A stretch of DNA of 64,000 bases. It comes from Pacificispira spongiicola (GTDB lineage Bacteria > Pseudomonadota > Alphaproteobacteria > UBA8366 > Aestuariispiraceae). Under the pieces are notes generated by a model. That model was not told the origin of the DNA, made no database searches, and was given only the letters and a program-made list of their open reading frames with translations. Positions 56,736-64,000 of the stretch are shown here, one piece after another. A program made the position numbers and the translations under genes. Each line of letters begins with the position of its first letter. Within the stretch, counting starts at the first letter, position 1. Location of the stretch: contig NZ_JABBNT010000004.1 of NCBI RefSeq assembly GCF_012926505.1, positions 434,001-498,000 on the forward strand, given 5' to 3'.

Positions 56736-57155
56736 ATGCGTGAAAAAGACGAGCTTTCGGGTCAGGAAGGCCATGCCACGTCGCCCCCGCCGACAGGCGC
56801 GGGTGGGAATTCCGATGCCGTGGATAAGGGGCAGGCCCGCTTCAGTATCGGCCAATCGGTTCAACACCGGAAATTCGGTTTCCGGGGCGTGATCTTTGAC
56901 GTCGATCCTGTCTTCGCGAATACCGAAGAATGGTACAATGCCATTCCGGCGGAAGTGCGCCCCCGCAAGGATCAGCCTTTCTATCATCTTTTCGCCGTCA
57001 ATCCGGCGGATCAGTCCCCCTATGTCGCCTATGTCTCGGAACAGAACCTCGTTCCAATCGAGGACGGGGAAGACGTCGTGCATCCGCAGTTGGAAGAATA
57101 TTTCGAAGGCCGCGACGGGGATTTCTGGGTCGTGCCGCGCGATCGCGTCAATTAA
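56736..57155 (+). CDS. hspQ: Heat shock protein HspQ with N-terminal extension
   Basis: HspQ binds hemimethylated DNA and enhances Lon protease substrate turnover. The 139-residue protein has the HspQ/YccV domain from about residue 35: FSIGQSVQHRKFGFRGVIFD and YHLFAVNPADQSPYVAYVSEQNL. The first ~33 residues (Gly/Ala/Pro/Ser/Asp) are an unusual disordered extension. GGAGG lies ~10 bases before ATG 56736; an upstream in-frame ATG at 56682 would add 18 more residues. Confidence 0.9.
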   Translation: MREKDELSGQEGHATSPPPTGAGGNSDAVDKGQARFSIGQSVQHRKFGFRGVIFDVDPVFANTEEWYNAIPAEVRPRKDQPFYHLFAVNPADQSPYVAYVSEQNLVPIEDGEDVVHPQLEEYFEGRDGDFWVVPRDRVN

Positions 57156-57164
57156 CGCACCATC

Positions 57165-58769
57165 ATGCTGACGAAGGCAAATCGGTACGAGGATGTGGCG
57201 GATGCCTTCGTCTGGGCCGTGCCGCAACGCTACAATATCGGTGTCGATGTCTCAGACCGGCAGAATCCGCAGGCGACGGCCATCATCTATCGTGATTCCG
57301 ACGATACCGTCGCCGAATATACATTCGGCGACCTGTCGCGGTTGAGCAATCAATTGGCCAATGTTCTGACCGGGCGCGGATTGGCGCGGGAAGACCGTGT
57401 CGGCATCCTGCTGCCCCAGGCGCCGGAAACCGCCGTGTCGCATATCGCCGTCTATAAGGCGGGAATGATCGCGGTGCCGCTGTTTTCCCTGTTCGGCGAG
57501 GACGCGTTGGAATATCGCCTGTCGGCCTGCGGGGCGCGAGCGCTGATCACGGATGCGGTGGGACTGGCCAAGATTTCCACGATCCGGGATCGGCTGCCGG
57601 CGCTTCGTTATATCTTCTGCATTGACGGGCCGGGGCCGGGCGCCTTGGATTTTCGGGTGGAGATCGGCAAGGCGTCCGACACGTTCACACCGGTCGATAC
57701 CGCCGCAGAGGATCCGGCGCTGATCATCTTCACCTCCGGCACGACCGGACAGCCGAAAGGCGCCTTGCACGCGCATCGCGTCTTGCTGGGCCACCTGCCG
57801 GGGGTCGAATTCCCACAGAACTTCTTCCCACAGCCGGGGGATCGGTTCTGGACGCCCGCGGATTGGGCCTGGATCGGCGGGTTGATCGACGTCCTGTTGC
57901 CCAGCCTGCATCATGGCAAACCGGTCCTAGCCTATCGCGCCCGGAAATTCGACCCGGAGGAGGCGTTCCATATCCTGGGCCGCTTCCATATCCGCAATGC
58001 CTTCATGCCGCCGACGGCGCTGAAACTGATGCGGCAGGTGGAAACGCCCCGAACGCGGTTCGATTACGCCATGCGATCGATCGGGTCCGGCGGCGAAACC
58101 CTGGGGGCGGAACTGCTGGATTGGGGGCGGGAAACCTTCGGTCTGACCATCAACGAATTCTACGGTCAGACGGAATGCAATCTGGTCGTCGGCAATTGCG
58201 CGGATTGCATGGAGGTGCGCCCCGGCCTGATGGGACGTGCCGTGCCCGGTCATCGGGTCGGCATCGTCGATGACGACGGTAACGAACTGGCGGACGGCAC
58301 GGTCGGCAATATCGCGGTGAAACGTCCCGATCCGGTGATGTTCCTGCGCTATTGGAATAATCCGGAGGCGACGGCGGAGAAATTCGCGGGCGATTGGCTG
58401 CTGACCGGCGATACGGGGATGCGCGACGATCACGGCTATTTCCGCTATGTCGGCCGGGCGGATGACGTCATCACCACGGCGGGTTACCGCGTCGGTCCGG
58501 GCGAAATCGAAGATTGCCTGATGAAACATCCCGCCGTGGCCATGGCGGCAGTCGTCGGCGTTCCCGACCCGGTGCGGACACAGGTGGTGAAGGCCTTCAT
58601 CGTGCCGCGCGACGGTGTGGAGACGACGGATGCGCTGGTACGCGAAATCCAGGACTTCGTGAAGGCGCGGCTGGCAGCCCATGAATATCCACGCCAAGTC
58701 GCCTTCGTGGACAGCCTGCCGATGACGACGACGGGCAAGATCATGCGCCGCCATCTGCGTGAAGTTTGA
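57165..58769 (+). CDS. Acyl-CoA synthetase, AMP-forming
   Basis: The 534-residue enzyme belongs to the ANL superfamily and forms acyl-CoA through an acyl-adenylate. It has the ATP loop FTSGTTGQPKGALH (about 187-200), FYGQTECN (about 333), and the C-terminal GRADDVITTAGYRVGPGE and TTGKIMRR with the catalytic Lys. It is close to medium-chain or acetyl/propionyl-type synthetases (AcsA2). No acyl-CoA pathway gene is adjacent. Confidence 0.92.
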   Translation: MLTKANRYEDVADAFVWAVPQRYNIGVDVSDRQNPQATAIIYRDSDDTVAEYTFGDLSRLSNQLANVLTGRGLAREDRVGILLPQAPETAVSHIAVYKAGMIAVPLFSLFGEDALEYRLSACGARALITDAVGLAKISTIRDRLPALRYIFCIDGPGPGALDFRVEIGKASDTFTPVDTAAEDPALIIFTSGTTGQPKGALHAHRVLLGHLPGVEFPQNFFPQPGDRFWTPADWAWIGGLIDVLLPSLHHGKPVLAYRARKFDPEEAFHILGRFHIRNAFMPPTALKLMRQVETPRTRFDYAMRSIGSGGETLGAELLDWGRETFGLTINEFYGQTECNLVVGNCADCMEVRPGLMGRAVPGHRVGIVDDDGNELADGTVGNIAVKRPDPVMFLRYWNNPEATAEKFAGDWLLTGDTGMRDDHGYFRYVGRADDVITTAGYRVGPGEIEDCLMKHPAVAMAAVVGVPDPVRTQVVKAFIVPRDGVETTDALVREIQDFVKARLAAHEYPRQVAFVDSLPMTTTGKIMRRHLREV

Positions 58770-58837
58770 CTGGCGCGCGTACGGTTTGGCGCGCTTAAGG
58801 TATCGACGGTCCGGCGGAAACCGCATAACGTGTTGGG

Positions 58838-59578
58838 ATGATTTGGGGGATTCAAGATAATCGGCAACGTTGCCGCGCCGCGAAAGCGTTTGCGCGGACC
58901 GGGCTGCTATGCGCGTCTCTTGCGGTTGGGATGGCTGCTTCCGGCGCGTCTGCTCAAACCTTGGCGGACCTGCAACAGGTACCTGCCTTCGTGCTTCAGA
59001 AATACGAAAAGAAGGCGGAAGCGGGCGACCAGGGCGCGCAGTTCCGGCTGGGCCTTTTGTATGAACGCGGCCTGGTGGACGGCACGCCGAACGACATGGC
59101 GGCGGCGGATTGGTATGGTCGCGCGGCGGAAACCGGCTTTCCCCCGGCACAGTTCAAACGCGCCCGTTTCTATGCCGAAGGTCGTGGCGGGCCGCGCGAT
59201 ATGACGAAGGCGGCGGCCCTTTACGCCGCGGCGGCGGAACAGGGCCTGCCGGAAGCGCAGTATAATTATGCCATCCTGCTACAGGACGGCATCGGCGTGG
59301 ACAAGAACCTGCCGGAGGCGATCCGTTGGTTCGAGCAGGCGGCTTTCCGGGGAGAGACGGCGGCGATGCGAGCATTGGCCCTGCTATACATGGCCGGACC
59401 ATTGGGTACCCCGCATGACATGATTGAGGCCTGGGCGTGGCTGTCCCAGGCGGTCGACGCCGGGGAAGCCGACCTGAAAGCGGAACTGGATGCCGTGCAG
59501 GCGGTCTTAAGCGACGCCGATTTGGCAGAGGCGCAAAAGCTCCTTAAGGCCTATGGCGAATTGAGGCTTGCCCGGTAA
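58838..59578 (+). CDS. Exported Sel1-repeat protein
   Basis: The 246-residue protein has a signal peptide (hydrophobic ~21-38; cleavage near ASA-Q) followed by four to five Sel1-like repeats (about 55-200), such as GDQGAQFRLGLLYERG and LPEAQYNYAILLQDG. It is likely periplasmic and serves as a protein-binding scaffold. ATG 58838 may not be the true start because 18 residues precede the signal core. Confidence 0.85.
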   Translation: MIWGIQDNRQRCRAAKAFARTGLLCASLAVGMAASGASAQTLADLQQVPAFVLQKYEKKAEAGDQGAQFRLGLLYERGLVDGTPNDMAAADWYGRAAETGFPPAQFKRARFYAEGRGGPRDMTKAAALYAAAAEQGLPEAQYNYAILLQDGIGVDKNLPEAIRWFEQAAFRGETAAMRALALLYMAGPLGTPHDMIEAWAWLSQAVDAGEADLKAELDAVQAVLSDADLAEAQKLLKAYGELRLAR

Positions 59579-59750
59579 TGGGGAATGTTTGATATCCTCC
59601 CCGGATGCTTCGCCTGTCGTCGGAAAGACAAATCGTGTCGTTCGGGCGTGAGCCGGAAATCCGCCGCAGACTAGGTTTGACGGCGGTTCGTAACAGTTGC
59701 CGGCATGCACGGCGTTAAGGTCGCATCCGGTCTTTCAAGGGATAGAGGAA

Positions 59751-60440
59751 ATGGCTGACGAAGAAGATCTCGATCTCCGGTCTCTGGACGATCAGGAACT
59801 TGTCGAACAGATGTGGGACGACCTGTATGACGGTCTCGCGGACGAGGTTGTCGAAGGCACCAACATCCTGTTGGAACGCGGCTGGGCCCCATACCGGGTT
59901 CTGACCGAAGCGCTCGTCGAAGGCATGCGCATCGTCGGTGTCGACTTCCGCGACGGCATCCTCTTCGTGCCGGAAGTGCTCATGGCGGCGAACTCCATGA
60001 AGCAGGGCATGAACATCCTGCGCCCGCTGCTGGCCGAAACCGGCGCCCCGCCGCAAGGCAAGATGGTCATCGGCACCGTGAAGGGCGACATTCACGATAT
60101 CGGCAAGAACCTCGTTTCCATGATGATGGAAGGCGCGGGTTTCGAAGTCATCGATATCGGCATCAACAACCCGGTTGAAGCCTATCTGGAAGCTTTGGAA
60201 GAGCACAAACCGGACATTCTGGGCATGTCGGCTTTGCTGACCACGACCATGCCCTATATGAAGGTCGTGATCGATACGCTGAAGGAACAGGGCATTCGCG
60301 ACGACTATGTCGTGCTTGTCGGCGGCGCGCCGCTGAACGAGGAATTCGCCCGTGAAGTCGGGGCCGACGCCTATTGCCGTGACGCCGCCGTGGCGGTGGA
60401 AATGGCAAAGGAATATATGGTCCGCAAAAACAACCAGTAG
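59751..60440 (+). CDS. Corrinoid (B12-binding) protein
   Basis: The 229-residue protein has a helical cap domain (about 5-95) and a B12-binding Rossmann domain with VKGDIHDIGKN (the lower-ligand His, about 109-119), as in methyltransferase corrinoid proteins. It carries a methyl group on cobalamin between two methyltransferases. No MtbB/MtaB partner is next to it; the neighbour is DUF1638. GATAGAGGAAATG places the start at 59751. Confidence 0.92.
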   Translation: MADEEDLDLRSLDDQELVEQMWDDLYDGLADEVVEGTNILLERGWAPYRVLTEALVEGMRIVGVDFRDGILFVPEVLMAANSMKQGMNILRPLLAETGAPPQGKMVIGTVKGDIHDIGKNLVSMMMEGAGFEVIDIGINNPVEAYLEALEEHKPDILGMSALLTTTMPYMKVVIDTLKEQGIRDDYVVLVGGAPLNEEFAREVGADAYCRDAAVAVEMAKEYMVRKNNQ

Positions 60441-60471
60441 GCCGGGTACGCTCGGCCCAAGGGCAGACGCC

Positions 60472-61158
60472 ATGGCCGACACATTTCCCGATACGGGGCC
60501 GGCGCCCGACGCGGCGCCGGAATTCCCTGCCGCCCCAACCGGTGACAATGCCGATGGGGCGGGCAAGGTTCTTGTCATCGCCTGCGGGGCGCTGGCCCGG
60601 GAGATTCTGGACCTGAGCCGATTGAACGGATGGGACAACCTGTCCGTCGCCTGCCTGCCCGCGAAACTGCACAACACGCCCCAACAGATACCCGATCTGC
60701 TGCGCGACAAGATCCGCGCGAAGCGTGACGGGTTCGACCGTATCTTCGTCGCCTATGCCGACTGTGGAACGGGCGGTTTGATCGACCGTGTCGTCGAACA
60801 GGAAGGGGCGGTTCGGATCGGCGGGCCGCACTGTTATTCCTTCTTCACAGGCGGGGCAGCCTTCGAAGCCCTGGCGGAAGAGGAGATCGGCAGTTTCTAT
60901 TTGACGGATTATCTGGCGCGGCATTTCGAAACGCTGATCCTGGACGGGATGGGCTTGCGGAAATATCCGCAGATGCGCGACATGCTGTTCGGGAATTATA
61001 AACGGCTGGTTTATCTGGCGCAGACCGACGATGCCGACCTGGATCGAAAGGCCGAAGCGGCGGCGGAAGCCCTGGGCCTGCGATACGAACGGCGGTGGAC
61101 CGGATACGGCGAACTGGCCGATTTCCTGCAGGAAGCGGCGGAACAACAACAAGCGTGA
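60472..61158 (+). CDS. DUF1638 protein
   Basis: The 228-residue protein starts with a ~30-residue disordered segment and then the DUF1638 core KVLVIACGALAREILDL, LHNTPQQIPDLLRDKI, and FVAYADCGTGG. DUF1638 has conserved Cys and His (GPHCYSFF) that suggest metal or cofactor binding; it is often found beside corrinoid proteins of methylamine or betaine metabolism. It follows the corrinoid gene after 31 bases. Confidence 0.85.
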   Translation: MADTFPDTGPAPDAAPEFPAAPTGDNADGAGKVLVIACGALAREILDLSRLNGWDNLSVACLPAKLHNTPQQIPDLLRDKIRAKRDGFDRIFVAYADCGTGGLIDRVVEQEGAVRIGGPHCYSFFTGGAAFEALAEEEIGSFYLTDYLARHFETLILDGMGLRKYPQMRDMLFGNYKRLVYLAQTDDADLDRKAEAAAEALGLRYERRWTGYGELADFLQEAAEQQQA

Positions 61159-61170
61159 TGGGGTAAAGAA

Positions 61171-61476
61171 ATGGCGCAATTGATCGTGGTCTATTGGCGG
61201 GACATTCCGGCACAGGTAATCGCCAAGAAGGGCCGCCGCGACCAGGTGAAGGTCGTGCTGGACGAACGGTTCGAAAAGGCGATCGACCGGGCCGCCATGC
61301 GCGGCGGGGCGCGTTCCACGGATGACTATCTGGCGGAATGGCGCAAGGCCGATCCGATTGAAGTTTCGGACGATCTGGAAGGCGAGGCCCGCGCCGTCGC
61401 CGACCGTTTGGAAGCCGAGTATGACGACGAGCGCCTGAAAGCCCTGGTGGCGGCGGGCGGGACCGAGGCCGCTTAA
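61171..61476 (+). CDS. Virulence-factor-domain small protein (PF13769-like)
   Basis: The 101-residue protein begins AQLIVVYWRDIPAQVIAKKG, the hallmark of the short virulence-factor domain family, and continues with REF-type helices VLDERFEKAIDRAAMRGG. It is in operon with corrinoid and DUF1638 genes (12-base gap), a grouping I recall in other alphaproteobacteria. Despite its name, a role in C1 or B12 methyl-transfer is more likely; not proven. Confidence 0.82.
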   Translation: MAQLIVVYWRDIPAQVIAKKGRRDQVKVVLDERFEKAIDRAAMRGGARSTDDYLAEWRKADPIEVSDDLEGEARAVADRLEAEYDDERLKALVAAGGTEAA

Positions 61477-61694
61477 CGCGCGGCCTTTTTGCGCTTGGCC
61501 TCCCGATAGACCGCCTCGGACAAGACTGCGAGACAATAGACCAGCAGGATCAGACCGGCGGACATTGGGCTGATCTCGGTCGCATGCCGAAGGGTGGCCA
61601 AGCCCCCCACGCCAATCAAGACCGCGATTGTCAGCCGCAAGTCGGCCACAAACATCTTGAACAGTTCTTTCAGGACGTCGCCGATAATGGTCAT
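61473..61694 (-). CDS. Small membrane protein
   Basis: The 73-residue protein has two hydrophobic stretches (about 20-36 and 44-60) and a basic tail. It is coupled to the COG4280 gene upstream by ATGA (61691-61694) and overlaps the virulence-factor-domain gene tail to tail by 4 bases. I do not recognise the family; it may be an accessory subunit of the transporter. Confidence 0.65.
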   Translation of the reverse strand: MTIIGDVLKELFKMFVADLRLTIAVLIGVGGLATLRHATEISPMSAGLILLVYCLAVLSEAVYREAKRKKAAR

Positions 61695-62443
61695 GCCGCA
61701 TTCCCTTCCGGAGTGATTCTGGCGAGCCGGGCCAGCAGGATACCCACAGCCAAGAAAACGACAGCCAGAACCGGCAGGCATAGATCGGCACCGGGCCATT
61801 CGATCCCCAACCCTTCGCCGGTCCAAAAGACCCCGAAGGCGGACAGCATGACACCCACGCCGAATTTCAATGTATTTTCCGGCACCCGTGCCAAGGGTTT
61901 GTGAACGGCCATGCCGACGCAGAGGACGAGAAGGCAGGCGGCCAGCGCGCCGAAGGACGCTTCCCACAGCAACCCCTTGCCGGCCCCGACGGCGACGACG
62001 ATGAAGGCGACTTCCAAGCCTTCCAACAACACCGCCTTGAAGGCCGCGATCCCGGCAATCCAGGCCAATGTTCGCGCAGGGCCGCTTTGCCCTGCAAGGT
62101 CCGCAGTTTCCGCCGCGAAGGCTTCCAATTCGTCATGCAGGGGCAGGACATCGGCGGATCGCAGCACCGCCTTGCGCAGCCACCCCATGCCGAATAGCAG
62201 CAACAGGACCCCGACAACGAGTTGAAGGGCCTGAATCGGCACGAAGCGCAAGGCGGGACCGAGAATCAGAACGACCAGCCCAAGGACCGCCAAAGCCGAG
62301 GCGGTACCGGCAACGGCCGGTTTCCAACCGCGTGTCGTGCCGACGGCCAATACGATGGTGAAAGCTTCGACCACTTCGACGATCGACGCCAGAAAGGCCG
62401 CCGCGACAGCGGGAAACAGAACCGTCCAGAAATCCGCAGGCAT
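61691..62443 (-). CDS. COG4280-type predicted membrane transporter
   Basis: The 250-residue protein has six or seven helices and matches COG4280, distantly like TMEM165/GDT1 cation transporters. The repeat-type motifs SIVEVVEAFTIVLAVG (about 20-35) and LLEGLEVAFIVVAVG (about 139-153) carry the E-x-x-E acidic residues expected to bind a divalent cation. The substrate is unknown. It is divergent from an RpiR regulator, with operators between them. Confidence 0.82.
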   Translation of the reverse strand: MPADFWTVLFPAVAAAFLASIVEVVEAFTIVLAVGTTRGWKPAVAGTASALAVLGLVVLILGPALRFVPIQALQLVVGVLLLLFGMGWLRKAVLRSADVLPLHDELEAFAAETADLAGQSGPARTLAWIAGIAAFKAVLLEGLEVAFIVVAVGAGKGLLWEASFGALAACLLVLCVGMAVHKPLARVPENTLKFGVGVMLSAFGVFWTGEGLGIEWPGADLCLPVLAVVFLAVGILLARLARITPEGNAA

Positions 62444-62461
62444 TGGGAGCCTCGCTTATTT

Positions 62462-62529
62462 TGTTGCGAATGCTACATTGGTGTCGTGATCATGCCAATT
62501 GTGTGTAGCAGATGCAACATGTATGTTGC
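62462..62529. promoter_or_regulatory. Repeated palindromic operators between the transporter and RpiR genes
   Basis: Two 16-base dyads TGTTGC-GAAT-GCTACA (62462-62477) and TGTAGC-AGAT-GCAACA (62504-62519) share the form TGTWGC-N4-GCWACA and lie exactly 42 bases apart, or four helical turns. A third half-site, GTTGC, completes a 7-base dyad GCAACAT / ATGTTGC (62514-62529). They probably bind the RpiR regulator. Confidence 0.65.
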
Positions 62530-62533
62530 GGAC

Positions 62534-63391
62534 ATGAACGATATGTCCTTTTCAGCGCGGACTTCCGACCTTGGGGTCAGCCTTACCCCGGCGGATCGAC
62601 GTGTGATCGCCTATCTGACGGATAACCGGGAACGCGCCCTATACTCCTCCGCTGCCGACATTGCCCAAGCGGTGCGCGCCAGCGACGCGACGGTGATCCG
62701 GACCGTCCGGAAGCTCGGCTATTCCGGCTTGGACGCGCTGCGCCAAGCGCTGGCCGACGACCTGCGCCGCGATCTGACGCTGTCGGACCGGATGGCGAAT
62801 GAGTTGAGGCAGAGCGAGGACGGGACCGCACTGACCGGTGCGGCGGCGACCCTTAGGGTCGGTCTGGACGCCATCGAAGCAATCGATGGCCGGACCGTGG
62901 ACGAGCTGATCCGGATCCTTGTGGACGCGCGATGCATTCATGTCTTCGGCATCGGACCGTCCGGGTTCGTTGCGGGGTATTTCGCGGCACAACTCGCGCG
63001 GCTGGGATTTGAGGCAAGGGCGCTGACGCAAACCGGTCTGCAATGCGCGGATGATTTGATCCGGATGAAGCCGGGGGATGCGGTCGCCGCGCTGGCCTAT
63101 GACCGACCCTATCCGGAGGTCACAGCACTGTTTGACCGCGCGGTACAACAGAATCTGTCGTCTATCCTGATCACGTCGACGGGTCCTCGATTGCCGGATC
63201 GCCGGGCGAGTGTGACACTGCGCGTGCCGCGCGGGCGGGCGGAAGGGTTCGGGTTGCATGCCGGAACGATGGCGCTGCTGGAAGGGATGTTGATCGCCTG
63301 CGCCGGTGCGAAGCCAGACAAAAGCCGGGATGCTCTGGACACGTTGAATGCGATCCGCCGCGATCTTTCCGGGGACGGGATGGGGCTTTAA
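62534..63391 (+). CDS. MurR/RpiR-family transcriptional regulator
   Basis: The 285-residue protein has an N-terminal HTH_6 domain (about 10-80, with LYSSAADIAQAVRASDATVIRTVRKLG in part) and a SIS domain (about 125-250) with FGIGPSGFVAGYFAAQL, which binds phosphosugars or similar ligands in relatives. ATG 62534 is preferred because an upstream ATG would place the operators inside the coding region. It probably controls its own gene and the divergent COG4280 transporter. Confidence 0.85.
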   Translation: MNDMSFSARTSDLGVSLTPADRRVIAYLTDNRERALYSSAADIAQAVRASDATVIRTVRKLGYSGLDALRQALADDLRRDLTLSDRMANELRQSEDGTALTGAAATLRVGLDAIEAIDGRTVDELIRILVDARCIHVFGIGPSGFVAGYFAAQLARLGFEARALTQTGLQCADDLIRMKPGDAVAALAYDRPYPEVTALFDRAVQQNLSSILITSTGPRLPDRRASVTLRVPRGRAEGFGLHAGTMALLEGMLIACAGAKPDKSRDALDTLNAIRRDLSGDGMGL

Positions 63392-63458
63392 GCCGCATAT
63401 CGGCAGATGAGACGGTATTCAACTTGCCCGCGATACCGATTCACCCCATCGTTTCGGT

Positions 63459-64000
63459 ATGAAACGCTCTGTTCGAACCGGTCTTGCGGGAATCGCACTT
63501 GCCGGGCTGGCGACGATCACTCTCGCCGGTACGCCGTCCTTGCGCGCGGAAGGCGAAGGGGTGTTCTCCTCGCCGGTCGATCCCAAGGCGTGCGGCGAGC
63601 GTCTCAACACCATGATATCCGGCGATTTCGCGCCGTTCTGGAGCTTCGTCGACCGGCACGGCTATTCCGGTGTGACGGATTATGTTTCGTCCGTCCCGGA
63701 ACTGCCGGGGGAAAGCAGCGAGGATTGGGGAAAGCGATCCCTGCAATGCGTGCTGGAGGTCGAACGGTCGAACAAGCGCAGCGATACGGTCGAGACGCGT
63801 CTGGCGCTGGGTTATCTTCTGTGGTTCGGGACGGCCAATCGCGGGTGCGAATGCGGGGATGCGGAAGACGGCGGACCGGATGCGCGGGAACGTGGCTATA
63901 CCATGATGCGCTCCGCGGCGGACGACGGCTATGACCCGGCGATCGAGGCCCTGATTCAGGTCTATATGGAAATGGCCACGACGGAAGACCGTCTGCATGC
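63459..64000 (+). CDS. Exported protein of unknown function (partial, 3' end missing)
   Basis: The frame runs off the right edge, giving 180 residues. Residues 1-30 form a signal peptide (MKRSVRTGLAGIALAGLA..., cleavage near LRA). The mature part has Cys45, Cys98 and a closely spaced CECG near 130. A helical part with AADDGYDPAIEALIQVY may be a Sel1-like unit. I do not recognise the family. Confidence 0.7.
   Translation, partial: MKRSVRTGLAGIALAGLATITLAGTPSLRAEGEGVFSSPVDPKACGERLNTMISGDFAPFWSFVDRHGYSGVTDYVSSVPELPGESSEDWGKRSLQCVLEVERSNKRSDTVETRLALGYLLWFGTANRGCECGDAEDGGPDARERGYTMMRSAADDGYDPAIEALIQVYMEMATTEDRLH

Noticed and set aside
60163-61854. Open frame of 563 codons on the minus strand
   Set aside because: It is antisense to the corrinoid, DUF1638 and virulence-factor-domain genes, all recognisable.

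Overview
The window is a gene-dense stretch of a GC-rich (roughly 60%) alphaproteobacterial chromosome. The gene set points to a free-living, respiring, motile organism of Rhodospirillales type: glycolate oxidase glcDEF, coq7, an EipB-type envelope protein, DUF3572, DUF2244, two chemoreceptors, a FixK/FNR-type box and an HTH-S24 regulator of a typically alphaproteobacterial family. I do not assign a genus. No rRNA, tRNA, insertion sequence or CRISPR array was found.

Layout. 1-4.1 kb: glcDEF on the minus strand (glcF runs off the left edge) and a DUF2817 protein. 4.2-14.2 kb: housekeeping genes (TPR protein, 3-hydroxyacyl-CoA dehydrogenase, thioesterase, nth, AmpG-like transporter, ppa, macrodomain protein, fused acyl-CoA synthetase/GNAT protein, MarR regulator). 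14.4-23.2 kb: aminopeptidase, EipB, AEC transporter, Nudix hydrolase, a previously unlisted 49-residue ORF, gluQ, DNA glycosylase, CAT-like acetyltransferase, esterase. 23.4-29.1 kb: HNH nuclease, FAD oxidase, coq7, dsbB, YqaA, mdh, ygfZ. 29.2-35.9 kb: a surface-glycan group (GT9, GT2, GT4, asparagine synthase-like) translationally coupled to pyrC, then a class IV aminotransferase.

36.0-43.1 kb is the most unusual part. A divergent HTH-S24-type regulator that has lost its catalytic serine faces an eight- or nine-gene operon. The operon encodes two hypothetical proteins (one resembling a permuted papain-like enzyme), a short phage-type linker protein, a podovirus-type portal, a Bbp19-like protein, a scaffold-like protein and a short protein that share a C-terminal module, a protein with a peptidoglycan-binding domain and a toxin-like C-terminus, and finally a small protein with one N-terminal membrane anchor that looks like an immunity protein. 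No terminase, major capsid, tail or lysis gene is visible. I read it as a domesticated or satellite phage module carrying an effector-immunity pair, possibly a new delivery or competition system; this is inference.

43.5-52.2 kb: signalling genes (soluble double-PAS chemoreceptor behind a perfect FNR/FixK box, an orphan PAS histidine kinase, a PAS_5 protein, a Cache-HAMP chemoreceptor) around a second asparagine synthase-like gene and a methyltransferase. 52.3-64 kb: ettA, a coupled GNAT / LuxR-like pair that resembles a signal synthase and receptor, a DMT transporter, hspQ, an acyl-CoA synthetase, a Sel1 protein, a corrinoid protein/DUF1638/virulence-factor-domain operon, and a divergent COG4280 transporter / RpiR regulator pair separated by repeated palindromes.
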